64,000 nt of DNA, from NCBI GenBank assembly GCA_910577735.1, contig CAJTOO010000006.1, positions 1 to 64,000 of the forward strand, written 5' to 3'. The position numbers were made by a program, and so were the translations under genes. How positions within the stretch are numbered: the first letter of the stretch is position 1; each line of letters begins with the position of its first letter. Below the pieces are notes generated by a model that saw only the letters and a list, made by a program, of their open reading frames with translations, was not told where the DNA came from and did not search any database. Positions 24,129 to 31,786 of the stretch are shown here, one piece after another. This stretch comes from an uncultured Lachnospiraceae bacterium. Lineage in GTDB: Bacteria > Bacillota > Clostridia > Lachnospirales > Lachnospiraceae.

Positions 24129-25853
24129 ATGTATGACGACACAAGGCAACAGTATCCATTTTTGAATAGAATATATAAAATACTGCTGGTATTGACAGAC
24201 CGGATATCTGTTCTGGGGAGGAAAACAGAGGAGATACAAGGCAAAAAGCCAGAAATAGCCGTAATGCTTGTTTATATAGCGGCACATTTTGGGATGGCGA
24301 TCGTGCATGAACCCTTTTTCGATGAGGCGGAGGCCTGGCAGATTGCGAAATGTGTATCACTCAAAACATTGCTGTTGGAGACCACTCACTATGAGGGGCA
24401 CCCGCCGCTGTGGCATCTGATATTGATGCCGCTTGCCAAAGCAGGGGCGCCATATGAGTTGTCGTTGACGCTGGTAAGTCTTGTGTTTGCGGGCGGGGCC
24501 GTATTTCTTATCTTGCGTTATGCGCCCTTTCCGCGGATAGTACGTCTGCTTTTACCGTTTACCTATTTCTATTTCTATCAGTATGGTGTGATATCAAGAG
24601 TATACTGTGTCATGGTACTGGAGTTTGTACTGTTGTCCATATTTTATAAAGACAGGAATGAAAAGCCGGGCAGATATGTGTCGGTATTAATGCTGTTGTG
24701 TATAACTTCTGCTTACGGTATTGTGATAGCAGGCGGACTGGCCTTGGTATGGTTGTGGGAGATGTGGGACAGGAAAGGGGTTCGAGGTCTGATTAGCAGA
24801 TATATAAGAGAGAGAAGGCTTTGGTGGCTTGGAGCGCTTTTTATTGTGGCAGTGTGCGTGATATTGCAGATTATGCCGAGAAAGGAAACTTATGCAACGG
24901 CGCTGACGGAATTTGAGGAGATCAAAAATCCCTTTTTAGTAAGGCTTTATTATATGTTGCTGGTTCTTCCGGCAGATGTGACGATAACAGACTTATACTG
25001 TGATTATACATATCTGTATAAGGCATTATTGCCGGTATCGACGTTAGTAAGCGGAGGGATGATAGGAATACTGATATGGTTCCTGCTTTTGTATTATGGC
25101 AGGAAAAAGGGTACCATACTTTTGTGTATTCTACCGTATACGCTTTTTGCAGTCTTTGGAGCAGCTGTGTATGTTTATATTCATCATATAGGAATCGGGC
25201 TTATTTATCTATGTTTCTGGGCCTGGGCATCGATGGAGAAGGAAGAAGATGCCGTATGCAGAGAAAGGGGCGTGGCTCTACCAATCAGATGCGTATCAAT
25301 CTTGCTGGGGACACTGGCGATGGGCATTTCCCTCTTCTGGTCTGTGGCATCCTGTACGTTGGATATTGGCAAGACATATGCAGCAGGCAGGAATGAGGCC
25401 AGGTTCATCAAGGAACATCATCTGGAACGATATCGGATTATGGCAGGTTGGATGGTGATACGGGATGAGGCGGGAAATATAGTAGATGTGGATATTAATT
25501 CATGCGACCAGGCAGTAAATGCGGCGCCTTATTTTGAACATAATCTCTTCTTTAATTTCAATGAGGGAAAAGATGAGCGTAATTATGTTACGCATATGCG
25601 GCTTACACAGGAGCAGACACAGACCTTATATGATGTATGGAGAAAAGAGGAACTGCCGCAGGTACTTTGGATGCATCCAAATCTAGAGATGGTTTATGGA
25701 GATATTCTGGCAGGACAGAATTATGTGCCAGTGTACCGGGAGCAGATAGAAAGGATATGGAAAGCCGGAACTGACTATAGTACATGTGACATCTATGTGA
25801 GCAGGGAACTATTGGAAGAGACAGGATTAAGCATGATTCGGGTGGGAGAATGA
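24129..25853 (+). CDS. Large polytopic membrane protein, possibly GT-C glycosyltransferase-like
   Basis: 574 residues with about ten hydrophobic segments between residues 45 and 430, followed by a soluble C-terminal domain of roughly 140 residues. Near the first extracytoplasmic loop stand EPFFDEAEAWQIAK and HYEGHPPLWHLIL. An acidic pair and a His-rich loop in this position resemble GT-C enzymes that use lipid-linked sugars (GT39/ArnT-like), but I cannot name the substrate. The ATG at 24129 has ggagaag upstream. It overlaps the next gene by four bases (ATGA), so the two are translationally coupled and probably work in the same envelope-glycan process. Confidence 0.65.
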   Translation: MYDDTRQQYPFLNRIYKILLVLTDRISVLGRKTEEIQGKKPEIAVMLVYIAAHFGMAIVHEPFFDEAEAWQIAKCVSLKTLLLETTHYEGHPPLWHLILMPLAKAGAPYELSLTLVSLVFAGGAVFLILRYAPFPRIVRLLLPFTYFYFYQYGVISRVYCVMVLEFVLLSIFYKDRNEKPGRYVSVLMLLCITSAYGIVIAGGLALVWLWEMWDRKGVRGLISRYIRERRLWWLGALFIVAVCVILQIMPRKETYATALTEFEEIKNPFLVRLYYMLLVLPADVTITDLYCDYTYLYKALLPVSTLVSGGMIGILIWFLLLYYGRKKGTILLCILPYTLFAVFGAAVYVYIHHIGIGLIYLCFWAWASMEKEEDAVCRERGVALPIRCVSILLGTLAMGISLFWSVASCTLDIGKTYAAGRNEARFIKEHHLERYRIMAGWMVIRDEAGNIVDVDINSCDQAVNAAPYFEHNLFFNFNEGKDERNYVTHMRLTQEQTQTLYDVWRKEELPQVLWMHPNLEMVYGDILAGQNYVPVYREQIERIWKAGTDYSTCDIYVSRELLEETGLSMIRVGE

Positions 25854-28078
25854 AAACAGAATTACAATCCAAGAACAGATTAGAGGCAGGGCTGCTTGTG
25901 ACTCTGGTGGCAACGGTTCTGTTTGTGTGCTTTTTAACAGGGGGGAATCCGGACGCATTCCTCATCGATGATAACAGGACACAGTGGTATCCCGTTATGG
26001 AGCGGGCTTATGAGGATTTCTGGAAAACAGGCAGAATTTATTGTTATGATTTTTATCAGATGAAGGGTATGTCCATCGCACAGCAGGGATATTATGGAAT
26101 TATGAACCCCTTTATGCTTTTATCCTTTGGTGCTGCGAAATTACTGCCCGGCGGTATTTCAGCCCTTACCTTTTATATTGGTCTGATGGTGGTTCTGGGA
26201 AATCTGTTTTTATATTTGCTGTCAAGAAGACTTGGCTGTGGAGAAAAACTGGCGTTTCTTTTGTCGATGACATATAGTACCATGGGATGTTTCTGGGCAT
26301 TTTTTTATTGGTATTATATATTTAATAATTATTTTCTGATTCCATTGATCATATATGTTTTTCTGCGCTGTGTGGAAGGGCGTGTGTCTCATTACATTTT
26401 TGGTATCATACTGGCCATGGATTTGTGTATGGGGAATGTGCAGTATACATGTTATCATTATATAATGTTTGGTATATTGTGTGCGTTTATGATGATATTG
26501 AAAAGGTTCTGTTATCTGAAGATTTTGTTGACAAACATTTTGGTTGGGATTGGGCTGTCAATACCTATGCTGTGTTTGTTACTGCAGGCTTCCGGTGCTT
26601 TTCAGAAACAGGAATCCTTTTTTCTGAACCCTGTTTTTTATTTTAGTTTGATGGTACATTCCATGATTCCGCAAGGGATTTTACAGAGCGTTGGAAAAAA
26701 GGTTTCGTTTCTGGATGCTATTATTATGAATAGAAACGATAATCTTGTACTATATACGGGTATGGTTACCATTTCATTGTGTGTCCTTTTTATCGGAAAA
26801 AGCAGCAGATGGGTGAAGATTATTGGTAAGTGTAATAATATAAGTAGTATTTGTGAAAAAGTCAGGGGTTCATATAAGAATGCGCTTGAATGGCCGCATG
26901 AGCAGAAGACAATGATGGGATGTGTAGTGACCTTCTTTTTCTTTTTGGATTTCATGAGTGGTGGTCTTGTTGCCTATGTGTTGCATGCTATGCCGGTTAT
27001 ACGAAATTTCAGGTATTTGTTTAAAGCAATCTTTGTGGCAGTTCCACTGGCGATAGTTTTGTTTGCCTGGATCGTGAGGGGAAGTGTTGGAAAATGCAGA
27101 AAGATGTTAGTGTGTCTTATAATACTGTTTGCCTGTATTGGGGGAATAAATGCTTATGATACAGTACAGATTACAGAACATTTGTTTGATATGAGAATAG
27201 AAGATTCTTATACCAAGGAGAAAGAAAAGTCAGTTGAAATGATAGAGGCAGCCCATATGGATTGTAAGAATTATCGAACGACAACCTTTTATAGGTTTTC
27301 GGGAATTCAGGACGAATGTTTTGATCAGACCAGAAATTTATCAAGAAATTATCCTACGGCGCTTGGTGTATTTTCTTTATCTGGATATGAGATTGCAACA
27401 GAAGATGAGAGGTTAGAGGAATTTGACAAGATTTATTCCGAAAAAGATTTCTTCGCTAAATATGCAAATGCGGACAGCCTGAAGAACCTGTATATGAATT
27501 TAGAGACAGAGCCAGATAAGGTACAAAGACAGCTGATAGATAACAGCGTCAGGTACTTGCTTCTGGATAAGACGGCACTTAAGGACAATTCAATGGTGCT
27601 GACACGTAAGAATGCACAATTAGAAAAGGATTACAGGGAAAAGGTCATTACAACCCTGAGGAGTCTGCCAGAAGTCCAGGTGATTGACGTAAGGGAATTT
27701 AATGAGCATTATGACCTGGTGGAGATAGACGGTGTGAACAGTTTGTGTATGGACAGTGCCGGTAATATGGTTCCCTTGAGGGATTTAAATATGCAGACCG
27801 TTTCTTTTCAGGCGCAGCAGGAGGAAAAATATACCCTGTCTCTGGCTTATGACAAATATCTGACGGCTTTTCTTAAAGAGGAAGACGGAAAGAAGCAGCT
27901 GTTATCTATAGAACGGATGGAGAATGATAATATTTTGATTTCAACGAAAGATGCATGTGGTGAGGTAATATTGACTTACCGTAATCCTGTCTGCATTGCC
28001 GGATTTATATGGGAAGGTATTGTGAGTATCCTATTTGTATTGCATTTGTTATGTTTCTATACGGGAAAAAATTCATAA
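25850..28078 (+). CDS. YfhO-like polytopic membrane protein
   Basis: 742 residues with about twelve membrane segments, mostly in the first 440 residues, then an extracytoplasmic domain and a last C-terminal membrane segment near IAGFIWEGIVSILFVL. The early DDNRTQWYPVMERAYE and the following YYGIMNPFMLLSF resemble the YfhO family, where YfhO of Bacillus helps glycosylate lipoteichoic acid. The family call is moderate. Its ATG overlaps the stop of the preceding gene (ATGA). Together the pair suggests surface-polymer decoration, conceivably of pilin or wall polymers, but this is inference from position only. Confidence 0.65.
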   Translation: MKTELQSKNRLEAGLLVTLVATVLFVCFLTGGNPDAFLIDDNRTQWYPVMERAYEDFWKTGRIYCYDFYQMKGMSIAQQGYYGIMNPFMLLSFGAAKLLPGGISALTFYIGLMVVLGNLFLYLLSRRLGCGEKLAFLLSMTYSTMGCFWAFFYWYYIFNNYFLIPLIIYVFLRCVEGRVSHYIFGIILAMDLCMGNVQYTCYHYIMFGILCAFMMILKRFCYLKILLTNILVGIGLSIPMLCLLLQASGAFQKQESFFLNPVFYFSLMVHSMIPQGILQSVGKKVSFLDAIIMNRNDNLVLYTGMVTISLCVLFIGKSSRWVKIIGKCNNISSICEKVRGSYKNALEWPHEQKTMMGCVVTFFFFLDFMSGGLVAYVLHAMPVIRNFRYLFKAIFVAVPLAIVLFAWIVRGSVGKCRKMLVCLIILFACIGGINAYDTVQITEHLFDMRIEDSYTKEKEKSVEMIEAAHMDCKNYRTTTFYRFSGIQDECFDQTRNLSRNYPTALGVFSLSGYEIATEDERLEEFDKIYSEKDFFAKYANADSLKNLYMNLETEPDKVQRQLIDNSVRYLLLDKTALKDNSMVLTRKNAQLEKDYREKVITTLRSLPEVQVIDVREFNEHYDLVEIDGVNSLCMDSAGNMVPLRDLNMQTVSFQAQQEEKYTLSLAYDKYLTAFLKEEDGKKQLLSIERMENDNILISTKDACGEVILTYRNPVCIAGFIWEGIVSILFVLHLLCFYTGKNS

Positions 28079-28081
28079 CTA

Positions 28082-28110
28082 TTGAAAAAACTACAGAATT
28101 ATGTTAAACT
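28082..28110 (+). promoter_or_regulatory. Candidate promoter of the main pilus operon (pilC onward)
   Basis: TTGAAA (28082-28087), 17 bases, TAAACT (28105-28110), about 150 bases upstream of pilC. The -10 box TAAACT is identical to that of the candidate promoter after pilT. Confidence 0.5.
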
Positions 28111-28258
28111 ATGTAGTAAATTAGTACCGGATAATCTTACCAAATAATAGTATGTGTATTAACAACTGCATATTATTGGGTACAGACAATATATTGAATG
28201 GCTTTCAGATATGGAATCCGTACTTTATGCCGAGATAGAATAAACTGGGGGAATTGCT

Positions 28259-29473
28259 ATGGCGGCTTGGGGATATGTTGCAATTGATAAAGGCGGAAAA
28301 GAAATCAAAGGCAGTAGAGACGCTGATAATAAGGAACTCGTACTTCGGGATCTGAAGAATCAGGGTCTTATTGTGCTTGAAATAACCGAGCAGAATATGC
28401 TGACCAGGGATATCAACATTGATTTTGGCGGTAAGCCGACCCCACGTGAAATGGCGGTATTCTGCCGGCAGTTTTCCAGTATTACCAGAGCAGGCGTTAC
28501 CATTATAGATACGCTCAACATGCTGGCTGATTCCACAGAGAATAAAAAGATGCAGAAAGCCATCTATGCAGTACGCGCGGATGTGGAGAAGGGTGAAAGC
28601 TTCGCGGATTCTATGGCGCAGCATCCGAATGTGTTCCCGGAACTTCTGGTGCAGATGGCCAGGGCAGGTGAGGCATCCGGTAGTCTGGATACAGCCATGG
28701 AGCGTATGGCGATACAGTTTGAAAAATCAGCCAAGACTCAGGCGATGGTCAAGAAGGCGATGATTTATCCCATTGTGGTGGCCTGTGTGGCTGTGGCAGT
28801 CGTAGTGATCATGCTGGTGTTCGTCATCCCTCGCTACATGGATATGTTCGAGCAGTTGGACACGGAACTTCCGGCGATAACACTTGCAGTGGTTGGCGTT
28901 AGTAATTTTATCCAGGATTACTGGTATATTATTATTCCCGTTGTGATTGCTGTTGTCTTTGCACTCAAGGCCTATGCAAAGACCAATTCAGGGAAACATG
29001 TCTTTGGTAAAGTACAGTTAAAGATTCCGGCGATTAAGAATCTGGTGGTGAAGTCTGCCTGTGCGCAGATGGCCAGAACGCTGAGCACATTGCTGACGGC
29101 AGGTGTGCCGCTGATCGAGGCGGTGGATATTGTGTCAAATACTATGACAAATATCTGGTTTAAGGAAGCTCTTAAAGGGGCACTTGAACAGATTATGATT
29201 GGTGTGCCCCTGTCACAGCCTTTGCAGACCAGCGGCTTATTCCCGCCCATGGTTTATCATATGATAAGGATAGGCGAGGAAGCGGGTTCTACTGAGGAGA
29301 TGCTCAACAAACTGGCTGACTATTATGAGGAAGAAGTTGAAATGGCAGTGCAGTCGTTGATGGCGGCTATGGAACCTATGATTATCATTGTGCTGGCTGG
29401 CATAGTAGGTTTCCTGATTGCGGCAGTTATGGCACCTATGGTGAATATGTATGCTGCGTTGGATAATTTGTGA
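28259..29473 (+). CDS. pilC: Type IV pilus inner-membrane platform protein PilC
   Basis: 404 residues, the standard length. PilC is the membrane platform on which PilB and PilT act. Two homologous GspF domains are seen: the first from FCRQFSSITRAGV to the membrane segment VVACVAVAVVVIMLVF, the second from MARTLSTLLTAGVPL to the C-terminal segment IIIVLAGIVGFLIAAV. RIGEEAGSTEEML is the conserved end of the second repeat. A gggggaa site precedes the ATG. The next pilus gene, pilA, lies 830 bases downstream, with two small non-pilus genes between. Confidence 0.95.
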   Translation: MAAWGYVAIDKGGKEIKGSRDADNKELVLRDLKNQGLIVLEITEQNMLTRDINIDFGGKPTPREMAVFCRQFSSITRAGVTIIDTLNMLADSTENKKMQKAIYAVRADVEKGESFADSMAQHPNVFPELLVQMARAGEASGSLDTAMERMAIQFEKSAKTQAMVKKAMIYPIVVACVAVAVVVIMLVFVIPRYMDMFEQLDTELPAITLAVVGVSNFIQDYWYIIIPVVIAVVFALKAYAKTNSGKHVFGKVQLKIPAIKNLVVKSACAQMARTLSTLLTAGVPLIEAVDIVSNTMTNIWFKEALKGALEQIMIGVPLSQPLQTSGLFPPMVYHMIRIGEEAGSTEEMLNKLADYYEEEVEMAVQSLMAAMEPMIIIVLAGIVGFLIAAVMAPMVNMYAALDNL

Positions 29474-29504
29474 TTGTGGTTGTTTCATACGAAGGAGTGT
29501 AGCG

Positions 29505-29871
29505 GTGCTGATTTTAAAGAATAGAATTCCGAAAGAGAAATTAAATGAACTTGAGACACTTGGAGAAAAAGAATCTTTTTTTGAGAATATGATTAAAGAT
29601 TAAATGTGTTGTGGACATTGAAAAAGATTTATTGGCGATTAATGCGGAACTACATTCTGATTTAGAAAAATACTTATTGGACAATGGTTCTAATAATAGG
29701 GATTTATATGGCATCAATATTTTACTGGATGATTTTGAGATAGAATTTGATTCCTTGATTAATCCACCAAGAAATCGGGAAGCAGGGTTTCCAAGAGTGG
29801 GAAGAGATGTAGCAGATCCGGTAGCACGGGAGAAAATTGTGGAGGTTGTGAATAAGTGGATAGAACTTTAA
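29505..29871 (+). pseudogene. DUF5674-like small gene split by a 7-bp tandem duplication
   Basis: The first frame (GTG 29505 to TAA 29603) encodes 32 residues with an excellent aaggag site (29492-29497). The second (29611-29871, another frame) continues VDIEKDLLAINAELHSD...GINILLDDFEIEFDSLIN...EIVEVVNKWIEL-type sequence. Joined, they resemble DUF5674 proteins, which have a D-M-V-K-x-V-V-D-I-E-K core. At the junction the bases ATTAAAG ATTAAAT form a 7-base tandem duplication; removing one copy gives a single frame reading NMIKCVVDIEKD. The duplication is therefore the likely inactivating event, unless frameshifting or sequencing error is involved. Function of the family is unknown to me. The base composition is AT-rich compared with the pilus genes. 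Confidence 0.65.
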
Positions 29872-29882
29872 GGTGGTTTGAA

Positions 29883-30152
29883 ATGGGTATTGGAGAACAG
29901 ATTTCTAATATTGGCAGTGAGGTCAATCGGGCGATAAAGTATAAAAATAGAAATGAGGAAGATAAAAAGAGGCGTTTTTATGAAAAAGCAGTGGAGTTGC
30001 TAAATTTGACATGCGCTGATCCTAAAAATAAATTTCGGTTGGGAGAATTACAGTTTTGTATTGAAGAGTTGACAGATTTTTTTGTCGGAACAAATCAGTA
30101 TAATACAACAGATGAAATGCTAATGAAATATTATGATGCGTTTCTTGTATAA
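29883..30152 (+). CDS. Small helical hypothetical protein (89 residues)
   Basis: It starts MGIGEQISNIGSEVNRAIKY and is predicted almost entirely helical, with many Lys/Glu pairs. The pattern of an early SEVNRAI helix and a later ELTDFFVGTNQY segment recalls small HEPN-like proteins found in bacterial accessory regions, but I cannot name the family. The ATG at 29883 has aaggtgg (29870-29876) six bases upstream. It lies 11 bases after the broken DUF5674-like gene, so the two were probably an operon pair that inserted between pilC and pilA. A toxin-antitoxin-like role is possible but unsupported. Confidence 0.55.
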   Translation: MGIGEQISNIGSEVNRAIKYKNRNEEDKKRRFYEKAVELLNLTCADPKNKFRLGELQFCIEELTDFFVGTNQYNTTDEMLMKYYDAFLV

Positions 30153-30304
30153 GTTTTATGATATAAATAAATTTTATGCAATTCCATTTGCAGATATAGC
30201 CTTAACAAACCGAATTAAGCATGGCAGAGCGGTAGGGAACTGTTATGTTTAAGAGATATAGGTAACACAAACCAATTTTTATGATGGAAAAGGAGAAAGA
30301 AGCA

Positions 30305-30763
30305 ATGAGAAAAGAAAGAATGAATGACAGAGGTTTCTCCCTTGTCGAGTTGATTATCGTTATTGCTATTATGGCAATCCTCATCGTAGTGCTGGCACCT
30401 CAGTACCTGAAATACGTGGAGAGATCAAGAAACTCAACTGATTTGCAGAATGCTACAACCATGAAGACGGCAATCGAGACCTATGCAGCTGATCCTCAGG
30501 CAGCAACACCGTTTACAAATGGAGATGAATTTTCTCTTGAAGTAAAAAACACTGGTACATCAGTTACTGGCGCTGCTTCTGCAAAAGCGGAAGCTGCTTT
30601 GACAGATGCAGCTTTAGTTCCGGCTGATATAAAATGTAGCAGTAGAACCAGATGGTCTGACTACACTATTACGGGAGAAGTACTGCCAAACGGTGCCATT
30701 TCATGGACTTATACAAGTACTCCTGCAGATGCATTTGACGCAGCTATGAAAGGCAATTCGTAA
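30305..30763 (+). CDS. pilA: Major type IV pilin PilA
   Basis: 152 residues. The leader MRKERMNDRG ends in Gly and is followed by FSLVELIIVIAIMAILIVV: a prepilin peptidase site with Phe+1 and Glu+5 of the mature pilin, then the hydrophobic assembly helix. The mature chain is about 142 residues and has a single Cys in the C-terminal half, so no intramolecular disulfide is formed. Ala/Thr-rich stretches follow the helix. I chose the ATG at 30305 (aaggag at 30290-30295) because it gives a normal 10-residue leader; an ATG at 30281 would extend it. As the smallest pilin, right after pilC, it is the likely main fibre subunit. Confidence 0.9.
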   Translation: MRKERMNDRGFSLVELIIVIAIMAILIVVLAPQYLKYVERSRNSTDLQNATTMKTAIETYAADPQAATPFTNGDEFSLEVKNTGTSVTGAASAKAEAALTDAALVPADIKCSSRTRWSDYTITGEVLPNGAISWTYTSTPADAFDAAMKGNS

Positions 30764-30846
30764 TCTTTTCTAGCACATAAATATGCATTGGTGCTAAATA
30801 AATTGTAATATAATTTGAGTAAAATCTTAAACAACATAACCCCTCG

Positions 30847-30901
30847 CCTCCTATGCAAAACAGCATCTACATAAAAACGCCATTTTGCATAGGGGGGGGG
30901 G
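30847..30901 (+). repeat. Hairpin ending in a G10 homopolymer between pilA and pilD
   Basis: CCTCCTATGCAAAA (30847-30860) pairs with TTTTGCATAGG and the following G residues; the right arm runs into ten consecutive G (30892-30901). Such a G tract is prone to slippage and could vary the hairpin and pilA/pilD transcript levels. It has no T-run and is not a standard terminator. Confidence 0.7.
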
Positions 30902-30939
30902 TAATACGTTAACCCAATACCCTACAGTAAGGACATTAC

Positions 30940-31695
30940 ATGCTACCAGATATTATACTCTATATTATCATATTCCTCTTCGGCATCGTGATCGGCAGCT
31001 TTTTAAATGTCTGCATTTTCCGGATTCCGAACAAAGAGGATATTGTTAAGACGGGTTCCCACTGCATGAGCTGCGGATACCGTCTCAAATGGTACGATAT
31101 GGTACCGGTGATAAGTTTTCTTATACTGCGGGGCAAATGCCGCAAATGCGGCGCTAAACTTTCTGTCCAGTATCCTCTGATTGAGGCGGCGAACGGAATC
31201 TTGTACGTTTTGATCGTATGGACAGGCGGCCTGGGCATAGAATCCCTACTCTATTGTCTGCTGGCTTCTGCGCTCCTTGTCCTGAGCGTGATTGATTTTA
31301 GGACTTATGAGATTCCTTTTGGAATCAATTTGTTTATACTGGCACTGGGGCTGATTCGGGTAGGTACGGACTACCAGAATTTTCTGACCTATCTGATCGG
31401 CCTCTTATCTGTCAGTGCCTTTCTGGCAGTTTTATATTATGCCACGGGCGGCCGGGCCATCGGCGGCGGTGATGTGAAACTGATGGCAGCCTGCGGGCTG
31501 TTACTTGGCTGGAAGCTGATTATTCTGGCCTTTTTGTCAGGGTGTATCTTCGGTGCGGTCATCCATGTAATCCGTATGAGAATAAGCGGTGAGAGTCACG
31601 TACTGGCGATGGGCCCGTATCTTTCTATGGGTGTCCTTGTGGCTGCCCTGTGGGGAGAGAAGATGCTTACATGGTATTTGGCTCAATTTGTATGA
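30940..31695 (+). CDS. pilD: Prepilin peptidase (and N-methylase) PilD
   Basis: 251 residues, polytopic. PilD cleaves prepilin leaders after Gly and methylates the new N-terminus. The N-terminal domain has two CxxC pairs (CMSC, CRKC) that bind zinc, next to GSFLNVCIFRIP. The two catalytic aspartates are in VIDFRTYEIP (about residue 118) and GGGDVKL (about 177), the GxGD protease signature. The start ATG follows taagga. It sits directly after pilA and processes the pilin-like proteins encoded around it. Confidence 0.95.
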   Translation: MLPDIILYIIIFLFGIVIGSFLNVCIFRIPNKEDIVKTGSHCMSCGYRLKWYDMVPVISFLILRGKCRKCGAKLSVQYPLIEAANGILYVLIVWTGGLGIESLLYCLLASALLVLSVIDFRTYEIPFGINLFILALGLIRVGTDYQNFLTYLIGLLSVSAFLAVLYYATGGRAIGGGDVKLMAACGLLLGWKLIILAFLSGCIFGAVIHVIRMRISGESHVLAMGPYLSMGVLVAALWGEKMLTWYLAQFV

Positions 31696-31786
31696 CCTAA
31701 TATGACTTCGAACAATACCTGCACGGCATCACCGGCAGGTTTACGACTGTATAGATAAGGAAAGGTGTAAAAGGAGGAAACAAAAC

